IMG/VR virus record: IMGVR_UViG_3300049893_001187
Span: 1 to 22,222 of that record
Source: a virus
DNA: 22,222 nt
Reading direction: 5' to 3' (one strand)
Below the pieces are notes generated by a model, which saw nothing but the letters and a program-made list of their open reading frames with translations, was not told the origin of the DNA and ran no database searches. The position numbers were made by a program, and so were the translations under genes. Below, one piece after another: positions 1 through 9,508 of the stretch. Positions within the stretch are counted from its first letter, which is position 1. Every line of letters starts with the position of its first letter.

Positions 1-1665
1 AGTGCCGGGTATGTCGGAATATCCTGGTTGCACACGGTTGCCCTCCACGTTAGCGCTGTACGTTTCCGCTGCATCGGTTGTAAGTTGGACAATTTTGTCC
101 GAAAACGTAACGGCAGCGTCGAGCGCCTTGTTGCTGATCTGCTTATTTGCCCGGACGTCCAAATCTTCGAGCGCCGCCCCGTCTCCCATCGTCGTACTTC
201 CTCCCAGCGTTGCCCCCTGGCCGATCTTATTACGTGAAATCGAACAATTCGCCCCGGCGGTAATGCCGGTTAACTGAGCGCCGTTTTCTAGGATGTTGTT
301 TTTAATTACAGTAAATGTTTGTGCAGAAATTGCACTAACTGCCGAAAAAATAGAAAACGTGTTCGATGTTATTTCGGCCCTGTCTGATATTGTGCAGTCT
401 GAAACTGAAACATCTTGGTATAATTCATTTCCTATAAAACTACCTCTGAAAAAAGTATTTCCTGTAAATTCAAAATACCCAAAGCATTTATTGTAATTTA
501 TGCCGGATATAGTCAATGTGTTGCCAGAAAATTCGCCGTTTCCCCAAAACCTGTTTTCTAATATCGCCGAAAAATATATGTTGTTACTAAGAAGTATAAA
601 CCCTTCGCTGAACGTATTATTTGAAAGTCGAGACCATATGGCATTTTTTTCGCTTACAATTGCTCCGTTAATAGAGTTTCCATATACGTTGCTATTCCCA
701 AACTGAAAATCAGAAATCACGCTGTATTCTAATTCCTGTCCGTTTGCGTCCTGCAAAAACGTGTATTTATAAGCGTTCCCGTTCCTGTCTTCACGATATT
801 GCAACCATTGGTTTGGAAAATCAAACTCGCTATTATCCCATGCCGTAATATACCCCTGTCCGGAATCCGTTTTCTGTAGTTGCGTGTAAGCCGCCACGTT
901 GGTAGCCGGATCTGTTCCGTCAATTGCGCCGCTGTCGGTTAACTGCCAGTGTAGCAAATTCCAAATCACAATATCCCCTTGCGATATCGTTGCAGCATCT
1001 TGAAAAAACAAAATAGATTGAACACCTGCTCCATTATCTATTATTTCGTACGAAGAAAATGCCCCGCTTGTTAGTGTTGCTGTTATTGTGTCCGTTCCGT
1101 TATCGCTTACTATTGTTGCCGTTGCGCCAGTGTCTAACCCTGTAATCGTATCCCCAACAACAAAAGCGCCTCCGGTCAAGTCTCCATAAAATAGCGTAAT
1201 TAAACCGCTTTCCATTCCCGCCCTCCAGACACCCAATTGCGTACCCGCCGCCTGCCCGGTAATGGCTTCAACCCCTGAGTAATCCCCGACGGCCTGAAAG
1301 TCAGCGTTAAGGTATCCGCCGACACCGGCAACGTTTATCGTGTTTTCATTGACAGCATTAGTCAAGAAACCAAGGTCCGTGCCTGCCGCATCGGTGATAA
1401 GGTACCAACCGCCCGGCGTCAAGGTGCCGCCCGCCAAGGCGGTGGCCATGTCGGCGTAAGTTATCTCTGTGTAGGACGCGCCGCCGCCGCCTCCGGGCAG
1501 ATCGGCAAAGAGTATTTCTTCATGTGCGCCGGCCCCCGCACTTGACCGACCCAACACAACCCCCGTCTGTGTTACCTGTATTTTTCCGTCTATTGTTTCC
1601 GTTGACGGGTTGATCTGTTGAAGGGGTACGGAATCCCCGATGCGGATTGGCTTGTACGCTGCCAT
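1..1665 (-). CDS. Large tail fibre / receptor-binding protein, 3' end cut off by the window edge
   Basis: The frame starts at ATG 1665 and is open for 555 codons to base 1, so the C-terminus lies outside the window. Residues 1-60 resemble an attachment segment ending in a Gly5 linker (59-63). Residues 75-130 contain a 'GGWYLITDAAG' segment, and 160-212 a 'GDTITGLDTGATATI' module often seen in phage fibre proteins. From about 320 to 490 there are repeated short strands with recurrent Asn turns (for example NNTFSEGF, NRFWGNGEF, GNTLTISG, TGNTFFRG, TSNTFS), the appearance of a parallel beta-helix. Codons in this repeat part are clearly more AT-rich than the flanks. It is the most promoter-distal gene seen in the late operon, where receptor-binding proteins usually sit. 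The fold is inferred; no enzymatic motif was recognised. Host attachment is the likely role. Confidence 0.8.
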   Translation of the reverse strand, partial: MAAYKPIRIGDSVPLQQINPSTETIDGKIQVTQTGVVLGRSSAGAGAHEEILFADLPGGGGGASYTEITYADMATALAGGTLTPGGWYLITDAAGTDLGFLTNAVNENTINVAGVGGYLNADFQAVGDYSGVEAITGQAAGTQLGVWRAGMESGLITLFYGDLTGGAFVVGDTITGLDTGATATIVSDNGTDTITATLTSGAFSSYEIIDNGAGVQSILFFQDAATISQGDIVIWNLLHWQLTDSGAIDGTDPATNVAAYTQLQKTDSGQGYITAWDNSEFDFPNQWLQYREDRNGNAYKYTFLQDANGQELEYSVISDFQFGNSNVYGNSINGAIVSEKNAIWSRLSNNTFSEGFILLSNNIYFSAILENRFWGNGEFSGNTLTISGINYNKCFGYFEFTGNTFFRGSFIGNELYQDVSVSDCTISDRAEITSNTFSIFSAVSAISAQTFTVIKNNILENGAQLTGITAGANCSISRNKIGQGATLGGSTTMGDGAALEDLDVRANKQISNKALDAAVTFSDKIVQLTTDAAETYSANVEGNRVQPGYSDIPGT

Positions 1666-1699
1666 GTTAATATAGGTTTGGTTTCAAAATCGGGGGGAT

Positions 1700-2254
1700 T
1701 TATACTATCAAAATGGATTCGTTTGGGCTAAAATAAAAATCTGTTGCAGAAACGGCATGGCCCACCTGCTGCACTATCTCGCCGGCTGCCGATGGTATCG
1801 ACGTAACAAACGTTCCCGGCGTTGTAGCCGAAAGGAAGTACCTAACCCCCATTGTAAGGCCTACAAAACCAGAAACTACGGCGCCCGTCGGGTTTGCCGT
1901 GCCGGTGTCTCCTATTAGTATAATATCCGGACAGATTAATACCGCCTCTTTTGTTGCGTCCGTCGCGTCGGCCTTGTACGCCAATCCATCAACGGCGACA
2001 TAGATAATATCGCCGGCGGCTATTTCTTCGCCGGCGGTTATCGTAACGCTTGCCGTGCCTGCGCCAGGCGGCCCCTGCGGACCAGGTGGACCGGAGATAT
2101 CTACCTGCACATTTGCCGCCGTAATCGAGGCAAGTACAGAAGTAGTCGCCACGCTGGCCGCCACGCTGGCCGCCGCAACATTAGCCGCTACCGTTGCCTG
2201 TGCAACAGACACGGCCACATTGGCGGTTGTAATATTGACGGCTACATCTGACAT
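1700..2254 (-). CDS. Small fibre protein with nonapeptide-repeat and collagen-like stalk
   Basis: The protein has 184 aa; its ATG directly follows the stop of the upstream gene. Residues 4-50 are five tandem nine-residue units of the pattern V-A-x-x-[VI]-[AT]-x-[AT]-[NST], with a sixth partial unit. They are almost entirely Val, Ala, Ser, Thr and Asn. A short collagen-like run follows at 55-65 (four Gly-X-Y triplets, GPPGPQGPPGA). The C-terminal 110 residues look beta-rich ('AAGDIIYVAVDG', 'GVRYFLSATTPG', 'VQQVGHAVSAT') and resemble small trimeric phage decoration or fibre-tip domains. Collagen triplets in phage fibres normally signal a trimer. The inferred build is a trimeric stalk of two repeat types carrying a globular head, attached at the tail tip. 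The DNA of the repeat holds two tandem copies of a 12-base unit at 2148-2171. Confidence 0.75.
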   Translation of the reverse strand: MSDVAVNITTANVAVSVAQATVAANVAAASVAASVATTSVLASITAANVQVDISGPPGPQGPPGAGTASVTITAGEEIAAGDIIYVAVDGLAYKADATDATKEAVLICPDIILIGDTGTANPTGAVVSGFVGLTMGVRYFLSATTPGTFVTSIPSAAGEIVQQVGHAVSATDFYFSPNESILIV

Positions 2255-2620
2255 TTACGAAATCGGTTTTAAGACGGTGAACGGCCCGGCGTGTAGCGTC
2301 CTGATCGCTCCGGCCGCGTTTGTCCACTTGAGCGAATACCAATACCCGCCCGGATCAATTGCAGACGTTTGCGCGTCTGTTATCTCTACGGCTATATTGC
2401 CCGCATCATCGAGCGTTATTTGAGGGGAAACGTCATCGGAAGATAGCGCCAGGATATTGGTTTGCGAAACCGTATGCTCAACGGTTACGGTAACAATGTC
2501 GCCGCCCGTAAGGTCTTGCGCTACATCGTTAACCGTTAGCGTTGTTGTCCATGCCAGCGTGTCGCCCTGCGTGACGTTTACCGGCACCTGTGCCGGTATA
2601 ATGTCGATTGATGTTGCCAT
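2255..2620 (-). CDS. Baseplate/fibre protein with BppU-N-like domain
   Basis: The protein has 121 aa. ATG 2620 is preceded by AGGTGAT, one of the better ribosome-binding sites in the window, which overlaps the stop of the upstream gene. The pattern is that of a small beta-sandwich module found at the N-terminus of phage upper-baseplate proteins: an opening 'VTQGDTLAWTTTL', then 'QDLTGGDIVTV', then 'QITLDDAGNIAVEI' and a closing 'GGYWYSLKWTNAAGAIRTL..GPFTV'. Here the module stands alone. It lies between two other small tail-tip proteins, so a structural adaptor for a fibre is the reasonable reading. The family assignment rests on pattern memory only; an unrelated Ig-like adhesion domain is the main alternative. 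Confidence 0.7.
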   Translation of the reverse strand: MATSIDIIPAQVPVNVTQGDTLAWTTTLTVNDVAQDLTGGDIVTVTVEHTVSQTNILALSSDDVSPQITLDDAGNIAVEITDAQTSAIDPGGYWYSLKWTNAAGAIRTLHAGPFTVLKPIS

Positions 2621-2621
2621 A

Positions 2622-3200
2622 TCACCTGAATTGTATGCCCGTAGGCGTTTTGATTACCGCCGCCCGGTTGGGCAGGCTGAAAAACCGTTTGCCGTTCAGT
2701 GACAAAAAGAACTCTGTATCCGTCGGCGCTGCCGGGTAGTTGTTCAACCGGATAACCGAGCCGAATAGTGTCGCGTTTTTGTTGCCCGTGCCGTTTACGT
2801 TGTACTTTAATTGCCCCTGGGCGTTAACGGAAAACACAATAGGCAGGTCTCCGGTACCGTCATTGATTATCCAGCCGGCAGCAATTAGGACCGCCTCGAA
2901 TGCGTCCTGTATTTGTTTGAGCGGTGAAAACCCGGTAATGCTCTTTATCTCGGTGTCATCGCCTATCCAATCCAGCGTAGATTGTTTTGCCCGGCTCACA
3001 TTGTCAGCGTCGCGGGCAAGCGTTGCGGCTTTGTTTTGAATGTCGCCGGATACCGTTTGCAATAACACGGACGCCGGCCCTATCAAACGCTTTGATACCG
3101 TTTGCTCTTCGTTTGTGTAGTTCGTCGTTGTTACTTCGAAATAGGTAACGCCGTCCGAACCTAAAACAAATTGTCTATCTATGTTTGATATTTCCGCCAT
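2622..3200 (-). CDS. Tail-tip/fibre-associated protein of unknown function
   Basis: The protein has 192 aa and its ATG overlaps the stop of the 1209-aa tail protein by one base (TAATG). No family was recognised. The N-terminal half is mixed and probably helical in 55-75 (ALARDADNVSRAKQ-type sequence). Around residues 86-112 there is 'ITGFSPLKQIQDAFEAVLIAAGW', followed by beta-rich segments ending in 'EFFLSLNGKRFFSLPNRAAVI'. There is no signal peptide or membrane segment. Position between the tail-tip protein and the small fibre genes makes a virion or fibre-assembly role likely. It could instead be a fibre chaperone; the sequence does not decide. Confidence 0.65.
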   Translation of the reverse strand: MAEISNIDRQFVLGSDGVTYFEVTTTNYTNEEQTVSKRLIGPASVLLQTVSGDIQNKAATLARDADNVSRAKQSTLDWIGDDTEIKSITGFSPLKQIQDAFEAVLIAAGWIINDGTGDLPIVFSVNAQGQLKYNVNGTGNKNATLFGSVIRLNNYPAAPTDTEFFLSLNGKRFFSLPNRAAVIKTPTGIQFR

Positions 3201-6200
3201 TATTGTTTTACGATTACGTTAAACAAATAGGTTGTCGAGGCCGTCGGGGCGGCGTTCGCGTATATCTGATACGATGAATTCCCCGCGTTGTAGATATAGA
3301 GTTTCGTAATCTCTGCGCAGGCGTTACCGTTGCGGGCGCAAAAAACCGGGTATGTGAACAACCCGGGGTCTAACGCCTGGTTGAACGTTACGGTACAAAG
3401 TACGCCGGTGGTCGGGCTAGTGCCCACGTCTACCTGCACTTCGTGACAAAGATCATTACCGCTATTAATTGAAACCGTCGGGCCTGTGCCGGCAGCCGCG
3501 CCGGCTGCTATGGTCGGGGTTGTAGTGCAGGTTAGGCGGTTCCACGCCGCCGCGTTCCTGATCTCAAGACCGCCGACCGTGCTATTAATGCGAATGCTAC
3601 TATTAACCGACGGGCGCTGCGCCGTTGTCCCTGTCGGTAGCGCTATGCTATCTGTCGCCGTTGCCGCGTCGATTGTAACGGCCGGCGAAGCGGTCAGAAC
3701 CCCGATGCGCTTGTCATCGCGGACAACCAGGATAATGGCCGGCGTCCCGGCCCCGTCGTACACCTTTAAGCCGTAGGTTCCCGACGTGGTACCGTTCCCG
3801 ACTATATGCACCTTGCCGCCCGGTGTGCCGGTGCCGGTTCCGATGCCCAAATTTCCTATCAGGTGGTTTCTTACGCTTGTGCCGGACGGCTGCCAAAGGA
3901 ATGTCTGTGTAGAGGGCACATAATGAATTCCACGAAAATCTGTAACGACCGCCGTAAGTGTCGGAACAATGCGCAGGCCGTCTACGTCCTGATCTGCTGC
4001 GCCGGTTTGGTTTATCGTTGAGCCAAGTCGGAAAATAGAAAAGTCTCCGCCCGATGTTGTCGGGGCATAGGTGCCGAATACATTAACCAGGCCGGTATTG
4101 CCCAGGTTTGACGTAATATTTGCCCCCGGCGCCACCTGCACCTGCGATTGTTGCCCGCCGCCGCCGCCTGGGATTAGGTTTATAAGCGACCCGGACGCGC
4201 TTATTAATGCCAGGTTGTTGCCTCCGACGCTTTCTATTTTCGCGGTCCCGTCGTGGTAAATGTGCACCTCGTCGTCATTGTCTGTCCTTACTACCGCCAG
4301 GCCTTTGGTAGATGCGTTTTGTTTCACATATACCATGTGCCCCGTATCCGGGTCGCCTCCGATACCTATATAGGTCCCGTCGTTTGTTATCGCCCCGTTT
4401 GCCTCTAACAGGTTCGACGAATTATACCTGAGCGTTTGCGTACTTGACCCTGACGGCAGTATAGCGCCGGAATCTGCCCAGTACGGATTTGCAGCCGCTC
4501 CGCCTGTCATCAGGACAAATCCGGCTGTATCAGGCGGCAGCGCCTCCCATACCTCTGGACCCTTATATAATATGCTGCCCTGTTCGCCGCCCGGCAGGGT
4601 AGTTATACCAACTGCCGGCGTTTTGATTATGTACGAATTTGCCGGATACGAATGTGAAAGTGTTCCGGTTACCGATATAAATGTATCTCCGTTTGTTGCG
4701 TCGGCGTCAACGTCCAGCACTTCAAACGTTCCTGTAATCGGGTTTACGATTCGGATTGTCTCGCCGTTTTGGTATTCGAAGTCGCCTAGCGTTTCTGCTA
4801 TGTTGATAGTTGTAACCGCCCCGGCGGGTATATAATCGACGCCGTTGTGATTTGCCAACGGGGCAATTACAAATCCGTCTACATTACCAACGCCTTGTTG
4901 TAAGATGCCAGGGCCGTTGCTTGAAACGGGCGTAGTCGGTAGCGACGTTGTAGGGAAAATATTAACCCGCCTGCGCGTAGGCGTCACGGAAACTGCGCCT
5001 GATCCGTAAGAAATCAGGAACCATTCGCCGTTGAAAGCGTCTTGCCCGGTTGAATAGGTGCCACCCAGCATTAGCCAATAACTGCCGTCCAAATCCTGAT
5101 ACCATCGCCGCCACACCAAAAAGTCACCGCGCAGTTCACCCAACATTCGCCGGATCGGGGTTAACTGTCCATTCAACACCGTGCGGGCTATCAAGTCCCC
5201 GATATTCTTATTTCTTGTCGCTACACCGTCGCCCCAACTTCCGGTATCTACTAGCGAAGCAACATCCGCCCCGTATTGAAGGCGGCCAATGCTGTTTGGG
5301 TTATCAGCGTCGCCAATTATCGTTTCGTACTCAAGTACGGCGGTATTTCCGGCGGTCGGGTTGCTGGCCTTATATAGTATGCTGTCGTCGCTCGTTTGCG
5401 GCTGCCCGTAGGAGAACACCTCCATGTACGGGTTGGTTACGTCTATGTCCCAGGTAAAATTTGATGTATCTACCAGCGTTCCGCCCTGGTCGTATGCACC
5501 GTCAAAAAGTACAACTATATCCCAATCCCCGCTTGATGTAAGCGGTGGGGTAAGAATTTCAAACGGAATTTGATACTGTATCGTCTGCCCTATAACCGGC
5601 GCAATAACCGGCCACCAAAAAACGATTTGTATGGTTCCGTTATCAAATTGCCATGAAGCGTCATTATATTGTATTCCACCTGAATAAATATTGCCCGTTC
5701 GCAAAACAGCGTCCGTTCCTACCCTTAGGTCTATTGAAAACATTAAAGCCAAATAATTGGATAGGTCGGTGGAATATGTATCGTTTGTAAGTGTTAGCGA
5801 TATGCCGAACGAAAGCGATATGGTTGCGCTCCCGCTGTTGTCTTTAATCTTGACGTTTGATTGCGGCGGTGTGTTGCTGCCGTCCCATCCGGCCAGGTAG
5901 TTGCGCCGGTTCCGGCTTTGGTACTCTACCTCCACCGTTTTGAGCGCCGGATAAAATTGATATTGCAGGCCTGTAATCTTGGATACGCTGGCCTGATCTA
6001 TTGTATTGTCGCCGGTGGCATTGTCTACGCTTAACTGAGTGCCCGCCTTCGAGTAGTTTCGGGCATAGAATGAAGAGGCCGAACGGATGCCGATTTGCTC
6101 ACACCAAAACACACCATCGACCAAATAAATGCGAGCGCCCCAGGCCGTCATTATGGCGCTGAGCACGTCATAACAGGACATTACCCGCGCTTCTCCCTTG

Positions 6201-6829
6201 TCGAAGGTGTAGAACACTTCGTTTTGCGCCCAGTAGATATTCCAAGGGTCATCTGTGCTTCCTGGTGTTACCGGCCCGTTGGTGTCCCACCAATCAATCG
6301 ACGTTCGCAGGAATTCGTCCGACCCGCCCCAAATACTGGCCACCTGGGGCAGTTTGTTTAGGATTGCCAGCACATGGGTTAATATCTTCGCCGCTCCAGT
6401 GTACCGGGTGCCGGCGTTGTCGTACTGCGTATCCTTTAAGGCAGCCAGGCCGTCGGCCGCTGTTATTTGGAACGGGAACGGGTACTCAAGGTCTTGGTAG
6501 GAAATCGCATCGGTTAGGATAACACCGGACCATTGCAGCGCCCCGGCCTTGTAGACGGCTACCCAAAACCGGCTTTCAGCAGCGCCGGCCAGGTCGGTGA
6601 TCAGGGCGGCGTGTGTCGCGTTTTCAACAATGAACGTAAATGAACATTCGGAAGAGCAAATAGGGCTATGCCGTTCCTTGCCCTCCGGCGTGTAGCGTAT
6701 TTCTGCGCCGTTGATTGTTTCCGTTTCAAACGTCGTTATGGCCCCGCTGTGCGAATTATCCCATATATCAATTTGCCAGGCCGTGCCAGCAACTGAATAA
6801 TAAGAAGATCGAAAACGAACGGCTGCCAT
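3200..6829 (-). CDS. Large tail-tip protein with C-terminal fibre-like region
   Basis: The protein has 1209 aa and starts three bases after the tape measure stop. The first ~150 residues ('GAEIRYTPEGKERHSPICSSECSFTF', 'WSGVILTDAISYQDLEYPFPFQITAADGLAALKD') read like the hub or distal-tail region of siphovirus tip proteins. The middle, to about residue 620, looks beta-rich, with no obvious motif. After about residue 640 comes a low-complexity Ser/Thr/Pro linker and then a fibre-like part: a Gly-rich hinge near 885-895, a 'GNLGIGTGTGTPGGKVHI' module near 990-1010, and 'LPTGTTAQRPSVNSSIRINS' near 1063. These last modules are frequent in Bacteroidota phage fibres. No S74 peptidase/chaperone domain is visible at the end. 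Role: tail tip that connects the tube to the host-binding apparatus, with a built-in fibre. Confidence 0.8.
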   Translation of the reverse strand: MAAVRFRSSYYSVAGTAWQIDIWDNSHSGAITTFETETINGAEIRYTPEGKERHSPICSSECSFTFIVENATHAALITDLAGAAESRFWVAVYKAGALQWSGVILTDAISYQDLEYPFPFQITAADGLAALKDTQYDNAGTRYTGAAKILTHVLAILNKLPQVASIWGGSDEFLRTSIDWWDTNGPVTPGSTDDPWNIYWAQNEVFYTFDKGEARVMSCYDVLSAIMTAWGARIYLVDGVFWCEQIGIRSASSFYARNYSKAGTQLSVDNATGDNTIDQASVSKITGLQYQFYPALKTVEVEYQSRNRRNYLAGWDGSNTPPQSNVKIKDNSGSATISLSFGISLTLTNDTYSTDLSNYLALMFSIDLRVGTDAVLRTGNIYSGGIQYNDASWQFDNGTIQIVFWWPVIAPVIGQTIQYQIPFEILTPPLTSSGDWDIVVLFDGAYDQGGTLVDTSNFTWDIDVTNPYMEVFSYGQPQTSDDSILYKASNPTAGNTAVLEYETIIGDADNPNSIGRLQYGADVASLVDTGSWGDGVATRNKNIGDLIARTVLNGQLTPIRRMLGELRGDFLVWRRWYQDLDGSYWLMLGGTYSTGQDAFNGEWFLISYGSGAVSVTPTRRRVNIFPTTSLPTTPVSSNGPGILQQGVGNVDGFVIAPLANHNGVDYIPAGAVTTINIAETLGDFEYQNGETIRIVNPITGTFEVLDVDADATNGDTFISVTGTLSHSYPANSYIIKTPAVGITTLPGGEQGSILYKGPEVWEALPPDTAGFVLMTGGAAANPYWADSGAILPSGSSTQTLRYNSSNLLEANGAITNDGTYIGIGGDPDTGHMVYVKQNASTKGLAVVRTDNDDEVHIYHDGTAKIESVGGNNLALISASGSLINLIPGGGGGQQSQVQVAPGANITSNLGNTGLVNVFGTYAPTTSGGDFSIFRLGSTINQTGAADQDVDGLRIVPTLTAVVTDFRGIHYVPSTQTFLWQPSGTSVRNHLIGNLGIGTGTGTPGGKVHIVGNGTTSGTYGLKVYDGAGTPAIILVVRDDKRIGVLTASPAVTIDAATATDSIALPTGTTAQRPSVNSSIRINSTVGGLEIRNAAAWNRLTCTTTPTIAAGAAAGTGPTVSINSGNDLCHEVQVDVGTSPTTGVLCTVTFNQALDPGLFTYPVFCARNGNACAEITKLYIYNAGNSSYQIYANAAPTASTTYLFNVIVKQ

Positions 6830-6832
6830 ACT

Positions 6833-9508
6833 TTATCTAATTCTCTGGTTTCTGTTTTGCGCTCTTTCAAGGATTAATTGCAGGTCATTACCTGCTATGT
6901 TTGTACTGAGTATGTAACCCTGCCCGCCGTTTTCCTGCCGGAATATGTTTCTGAGTTTGGATTCAGGCGCTACGATCTCCGGGTTTGATGCCGCTCCGCT
7001 GTATTCGCCGATCATGGCCAAAGTTGGTTTACGAACTACGCCGCCTTCCGAAAGTTTTGGCGCGCTAATTTGCTTTGCAAGTCGCTGGAATAGCGCAGAC
7101 GCAAGGCCGCCAACAAGGCCGCCAATGGCCAGGGCGACAAACGGATTTGCCGCGAAAAACGCGCTCTTAAGTAACAACTGAGCAACATACAGGCGCAATA
7201 TGCCGCCTATAGCTTTTGCGGTCGATTGCAAAACGCTTGACGCGAACGTAGAAAACGCAACTGCGCCGGATGCGATTGATTCACCAATTGCAGAAAAAGC
7301 ATCTGCGCCAACTGACGCTAAGGCCTGCATTGCGGGCGTCAGGTTTTCATATACAATCTGGTACATCCTGCCGAATGCATCAAGTACCGGCACCGTTTTA
7401 GCGGCCACGCCGTCTAGTGTCGCCTTTAATTGCTCGCCAACCGTTAGCAGGTTTTCAAGCGGCCCCGATGCGTTTTGCGCTGCGGCCGCTATTGCTGAAA
7501 CGCCTGCTCCTGGCTCAACAGATTGAACGGAAACGGGCGTCGGAAGTGTAGGCAGCGCCGCAAACGGTGCAACAGGGCCGGACTTTAGCCCGCGCAGCAA
7601 TTCCTGAAGGTGTTGTATCTCTTTGCCGTACGGCTTAAACCCGCCTTCGATCAATCGCTCGATCTGGCTTTCTATTTCCTTCGCCTGCTCCCCGATAACG
7701 TCTGCCCCTAGTACGTCGCCTTTCTGCGATACGGCGGCAATACTGGCAAGGGCGTCTTTATATAGTTTCGCTTTTTCGGTTGCCCGCTTTTGTGCTGCAC
7801 CTATTTCGTCCGCTGTCGGCCCTAATTTCTTGCCAGCATCGTTTAGGCCGCCTGTGGCTATCTGCGCTTCCTCTGTCTTTGTTATTAAGGCCTCAAGGGA
7901 TTTTAATTGCGCTTCATTTGCAAGTATTTGCGCCCTTAGGCCTTTGTTTCTTGCCTCTACTACCGCGCTTTCCCCCCTAACAAACGGGCCGGCATAAAAC
8001 CTATCGGCAATAGAAGAACGCTCTTTCATTGCCGCCCTTAAATCTTCGTTGTCTAATATCAACTGTGCGGACTTCTCACGCGCCTTTTCAACAACCGCTA
8101 CGCGAATAAGGCTTTTGACATAGGCGTCAGTAGCCTCTGTCAACCCTACTACCTGCCCTTTGGCAATGGTAAGGCTGCCGTAATATTCCGGGCTTATCTG
8201 CTTTAGTTTGTTTAGCGCCCGTTCTTTCTGTGCAAGGGTAGAGTTTTGGTCTTCAATGACCTTTGTTAGGCGCGTGACCTCAACGCGCTGCACTGCCGTT
8301 TCACGGGCTGCCAGATCGTTAACCTCGGCTACTGCCCGCTGTGCCTGCTCTGTCGCGCTGAGCGTCCGGGTAAACTCGTTGAACGCTATAACCGCTGCCG
8401 CAATTATGGCAATGACGCTGCCTATTAGTAGCGTCCTTTGTGCTACATTAAGCGCCTTAAATGCGGCCGCTGCTCTTTGTATTCCTGTCGTTAATCCTGA
8501 AAATGCGCCTGTGGATGCGGCCGCCGTTCCTGCCGTTTTTACAAGGTTGGCATTAAAAACGGCTATTGCCTTCGATGCTGTTAAAAATCCAGTCCTAGCC
8601 GCACCAAACACAAATACCAATCTTGAAAGTACAAATATTGCAGGGCCGGCAGCAGCAGCCAAAGCCGCCATAATCACGATAACCCGTTTTGAACTATCGC
8701 TCAAACCGGCAAAGGCCTGTACGATCGAATTCAGCGCCTTTACAAAAGCGTTCGACACGCCTTCTATCTTGAAAGCCTTGTTAATCTCTTCCCCCAACTG
8801 CGCGAGCGCCTGCCGGGCTGCCGCGCCGGCGTTTACGATTGCGTTTTTTATCCCGCCCTGCACACGAGGCAGAACAGCCGCCGCCGCCGTAATTTTATCC
8901 ACAAACTCCTTGCCGCTAACACCCATTTTCTGTAATGCATCGGCGTTCTGTGTACCAAATGCCTGCTGCATCAAACGGGACACAATGGGCATGTTTTCTT
9001 GTATGATGCGCAAGTCCTGAGCAAGTACTTTGCCCTTTGCTATCATTTGGGAAAACTGTACCGTGACACTATCCAGGTTTTGCGCCGTTCCCCCGGTGAG
9101 GGCTATGGCGTTGGCCATTTGTTCGATGCTGGTACGCGCCTGCTCTGCCGAATACCCGACGCCTTGCAAGCGGATAGAAGCCGCTATCGCTTGTTCAAAG
9201 TCAAGACCTGGCGCAAGGGCAGATTTGCGCAGGGCATCCACCTCCGCCGTTGCTTCGGCTGCCGAACGGCCAGCCGTTTCAAAGGTGGATACCATAGCCA
9301 ACTTGAGCGACTCGATATTACCCGCCTGTTGGATAGCGGAAATGCCCAGGGCGGCAAGGGGAGCGGAAACGGCTAACGTAAGCTCTGAGCCTAAAGAGGA
9401 TAGGCGCTGGCCGGACGTGCGTAACTGGCGTTCAACATTGCGAAGGTTCCTGTCGAACTCCTTTGTCAGTAGTCCAAGCCGTACATTTAGTTCGCTAATT
9501 GTCGCCAC
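6833..9508 (-). CDS. Tail tape measure protein
   Basis: The protein has 891 aa and starts at GTG 9508, overlapping the end of the T reading frame by 14 bases, the classic T / tape-measure junction. The N-terminus is coiled-coil-like ('LTKEFDRNLRNVERQLRTSGQRL'), followed by an Ala-rich hydrophobic run. Residues ~75-235 match the TP901-type tape measure core ('LAPGLDFEQAIAASIRLQGVGYSAEQAR', 'MANAIALTGGTAQNLDSVTVQFSQM', 'LAQDLRIIQENMPIVSRLMQ'). There are hydrophobic helices near 275-300 and 365-385, more coiled coil at 400-560 and a further hydrophobic stretch near 770-810. Tape measure length sets tail length: at about 0.15 nm per residue, a tail of roughly 130 nm would be expected. No peptidase or lysozyme motif was recognised. 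It is the longest-helix protein of the window and fixes the phage as a siphovirus. Confidence 0.93.
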   Translation of the reverse strand: MATISELNVRLGLLTKEFDRNLRNVERQLRTSGQRLSSLGSELTLAVSAPLAALGISAIQQAGNIESLKLAMVSTFETAGRSAAEATAEVDALRKSALAPGLDFEQAIAASIRLQGVGYSAEQARTSIEQMANAIALTGGTAQNLDSVTVQFSQMIAKGKVLAQDLRIIQENMPIVSRLMQQAFGTQNADALQKMGVSGKEFVDKITAAAAVLPRVQGGIKNAIVNAGAAARQALAQLGEEINKAFKIEGVSNAFVKALNSIVQAFAGLSDSSKRVIVIMAALAAAAGPAIFVLSRLVFVFGAARTGFLTASKAIAVFNANLVKTAGTAAASTGAFSGLTTGIQRAAAAFKALNVAQRTLLIGSVIAIIAAAVIAFNEFTRTLSATEQAQRAVAEVNDLAARETAVQRVEVTRLTKVIEDQNSTLAQKERALNKLKQISPEYYGSLTIAKGQVVGLTEATDAYVKSLIRVAVVEKAREKSAQLILDNEDLRAAMKERSSIADRFYAGPFVRGESAVVEARNKGLRAQILANEAQLKSLEALITKTEEAQIATGGLNDAGKKLGPTADEIGAAQKRATEKAKLYKDALASIAAVSQKGDVLGADVIGEQAKEIESQIERLIEGGFKPYGKEIQHLQELLRGLKSGPVAPFAALPTLPTPVSVQSVEPGAGVSAIAAAAQNASGPLENLLTVGEQLKATLDGVAAKTVPVLDAFGRMYQIVYENLTPAMQALASVGADAFSAIGESIASGAVAFSTFASSVLQSTAKAIGGILRLYVAQLLLKSAFFAANPFVALAIGGLVGGLASALFQRLAKQISAPKLSEGGVVRKPTLAMIGEYSGAASNPEIVAPESKLRNIFRQENGGQGYILSTNIAGNDLQLILERAQNRNQRIR

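Noticed and set aside
1700-2254. Collagen lysine glycosylation by the PLOD-type enzyme as a direct claim
   Set aside because: The Gly-X-Y run (residues 55-65) contains no lysine, so the classic acceptor is missing; kept only as a weaker co-occurrence finding.
8208-9020. Long plus-strand open frame of 270 codons
   Set aside because: It is opposite the tape measure gene, is rich in Ala/Ser/Thr/Leu in the way antisense frames of Ala-rich coding sequence are, and has no recognisable domain.
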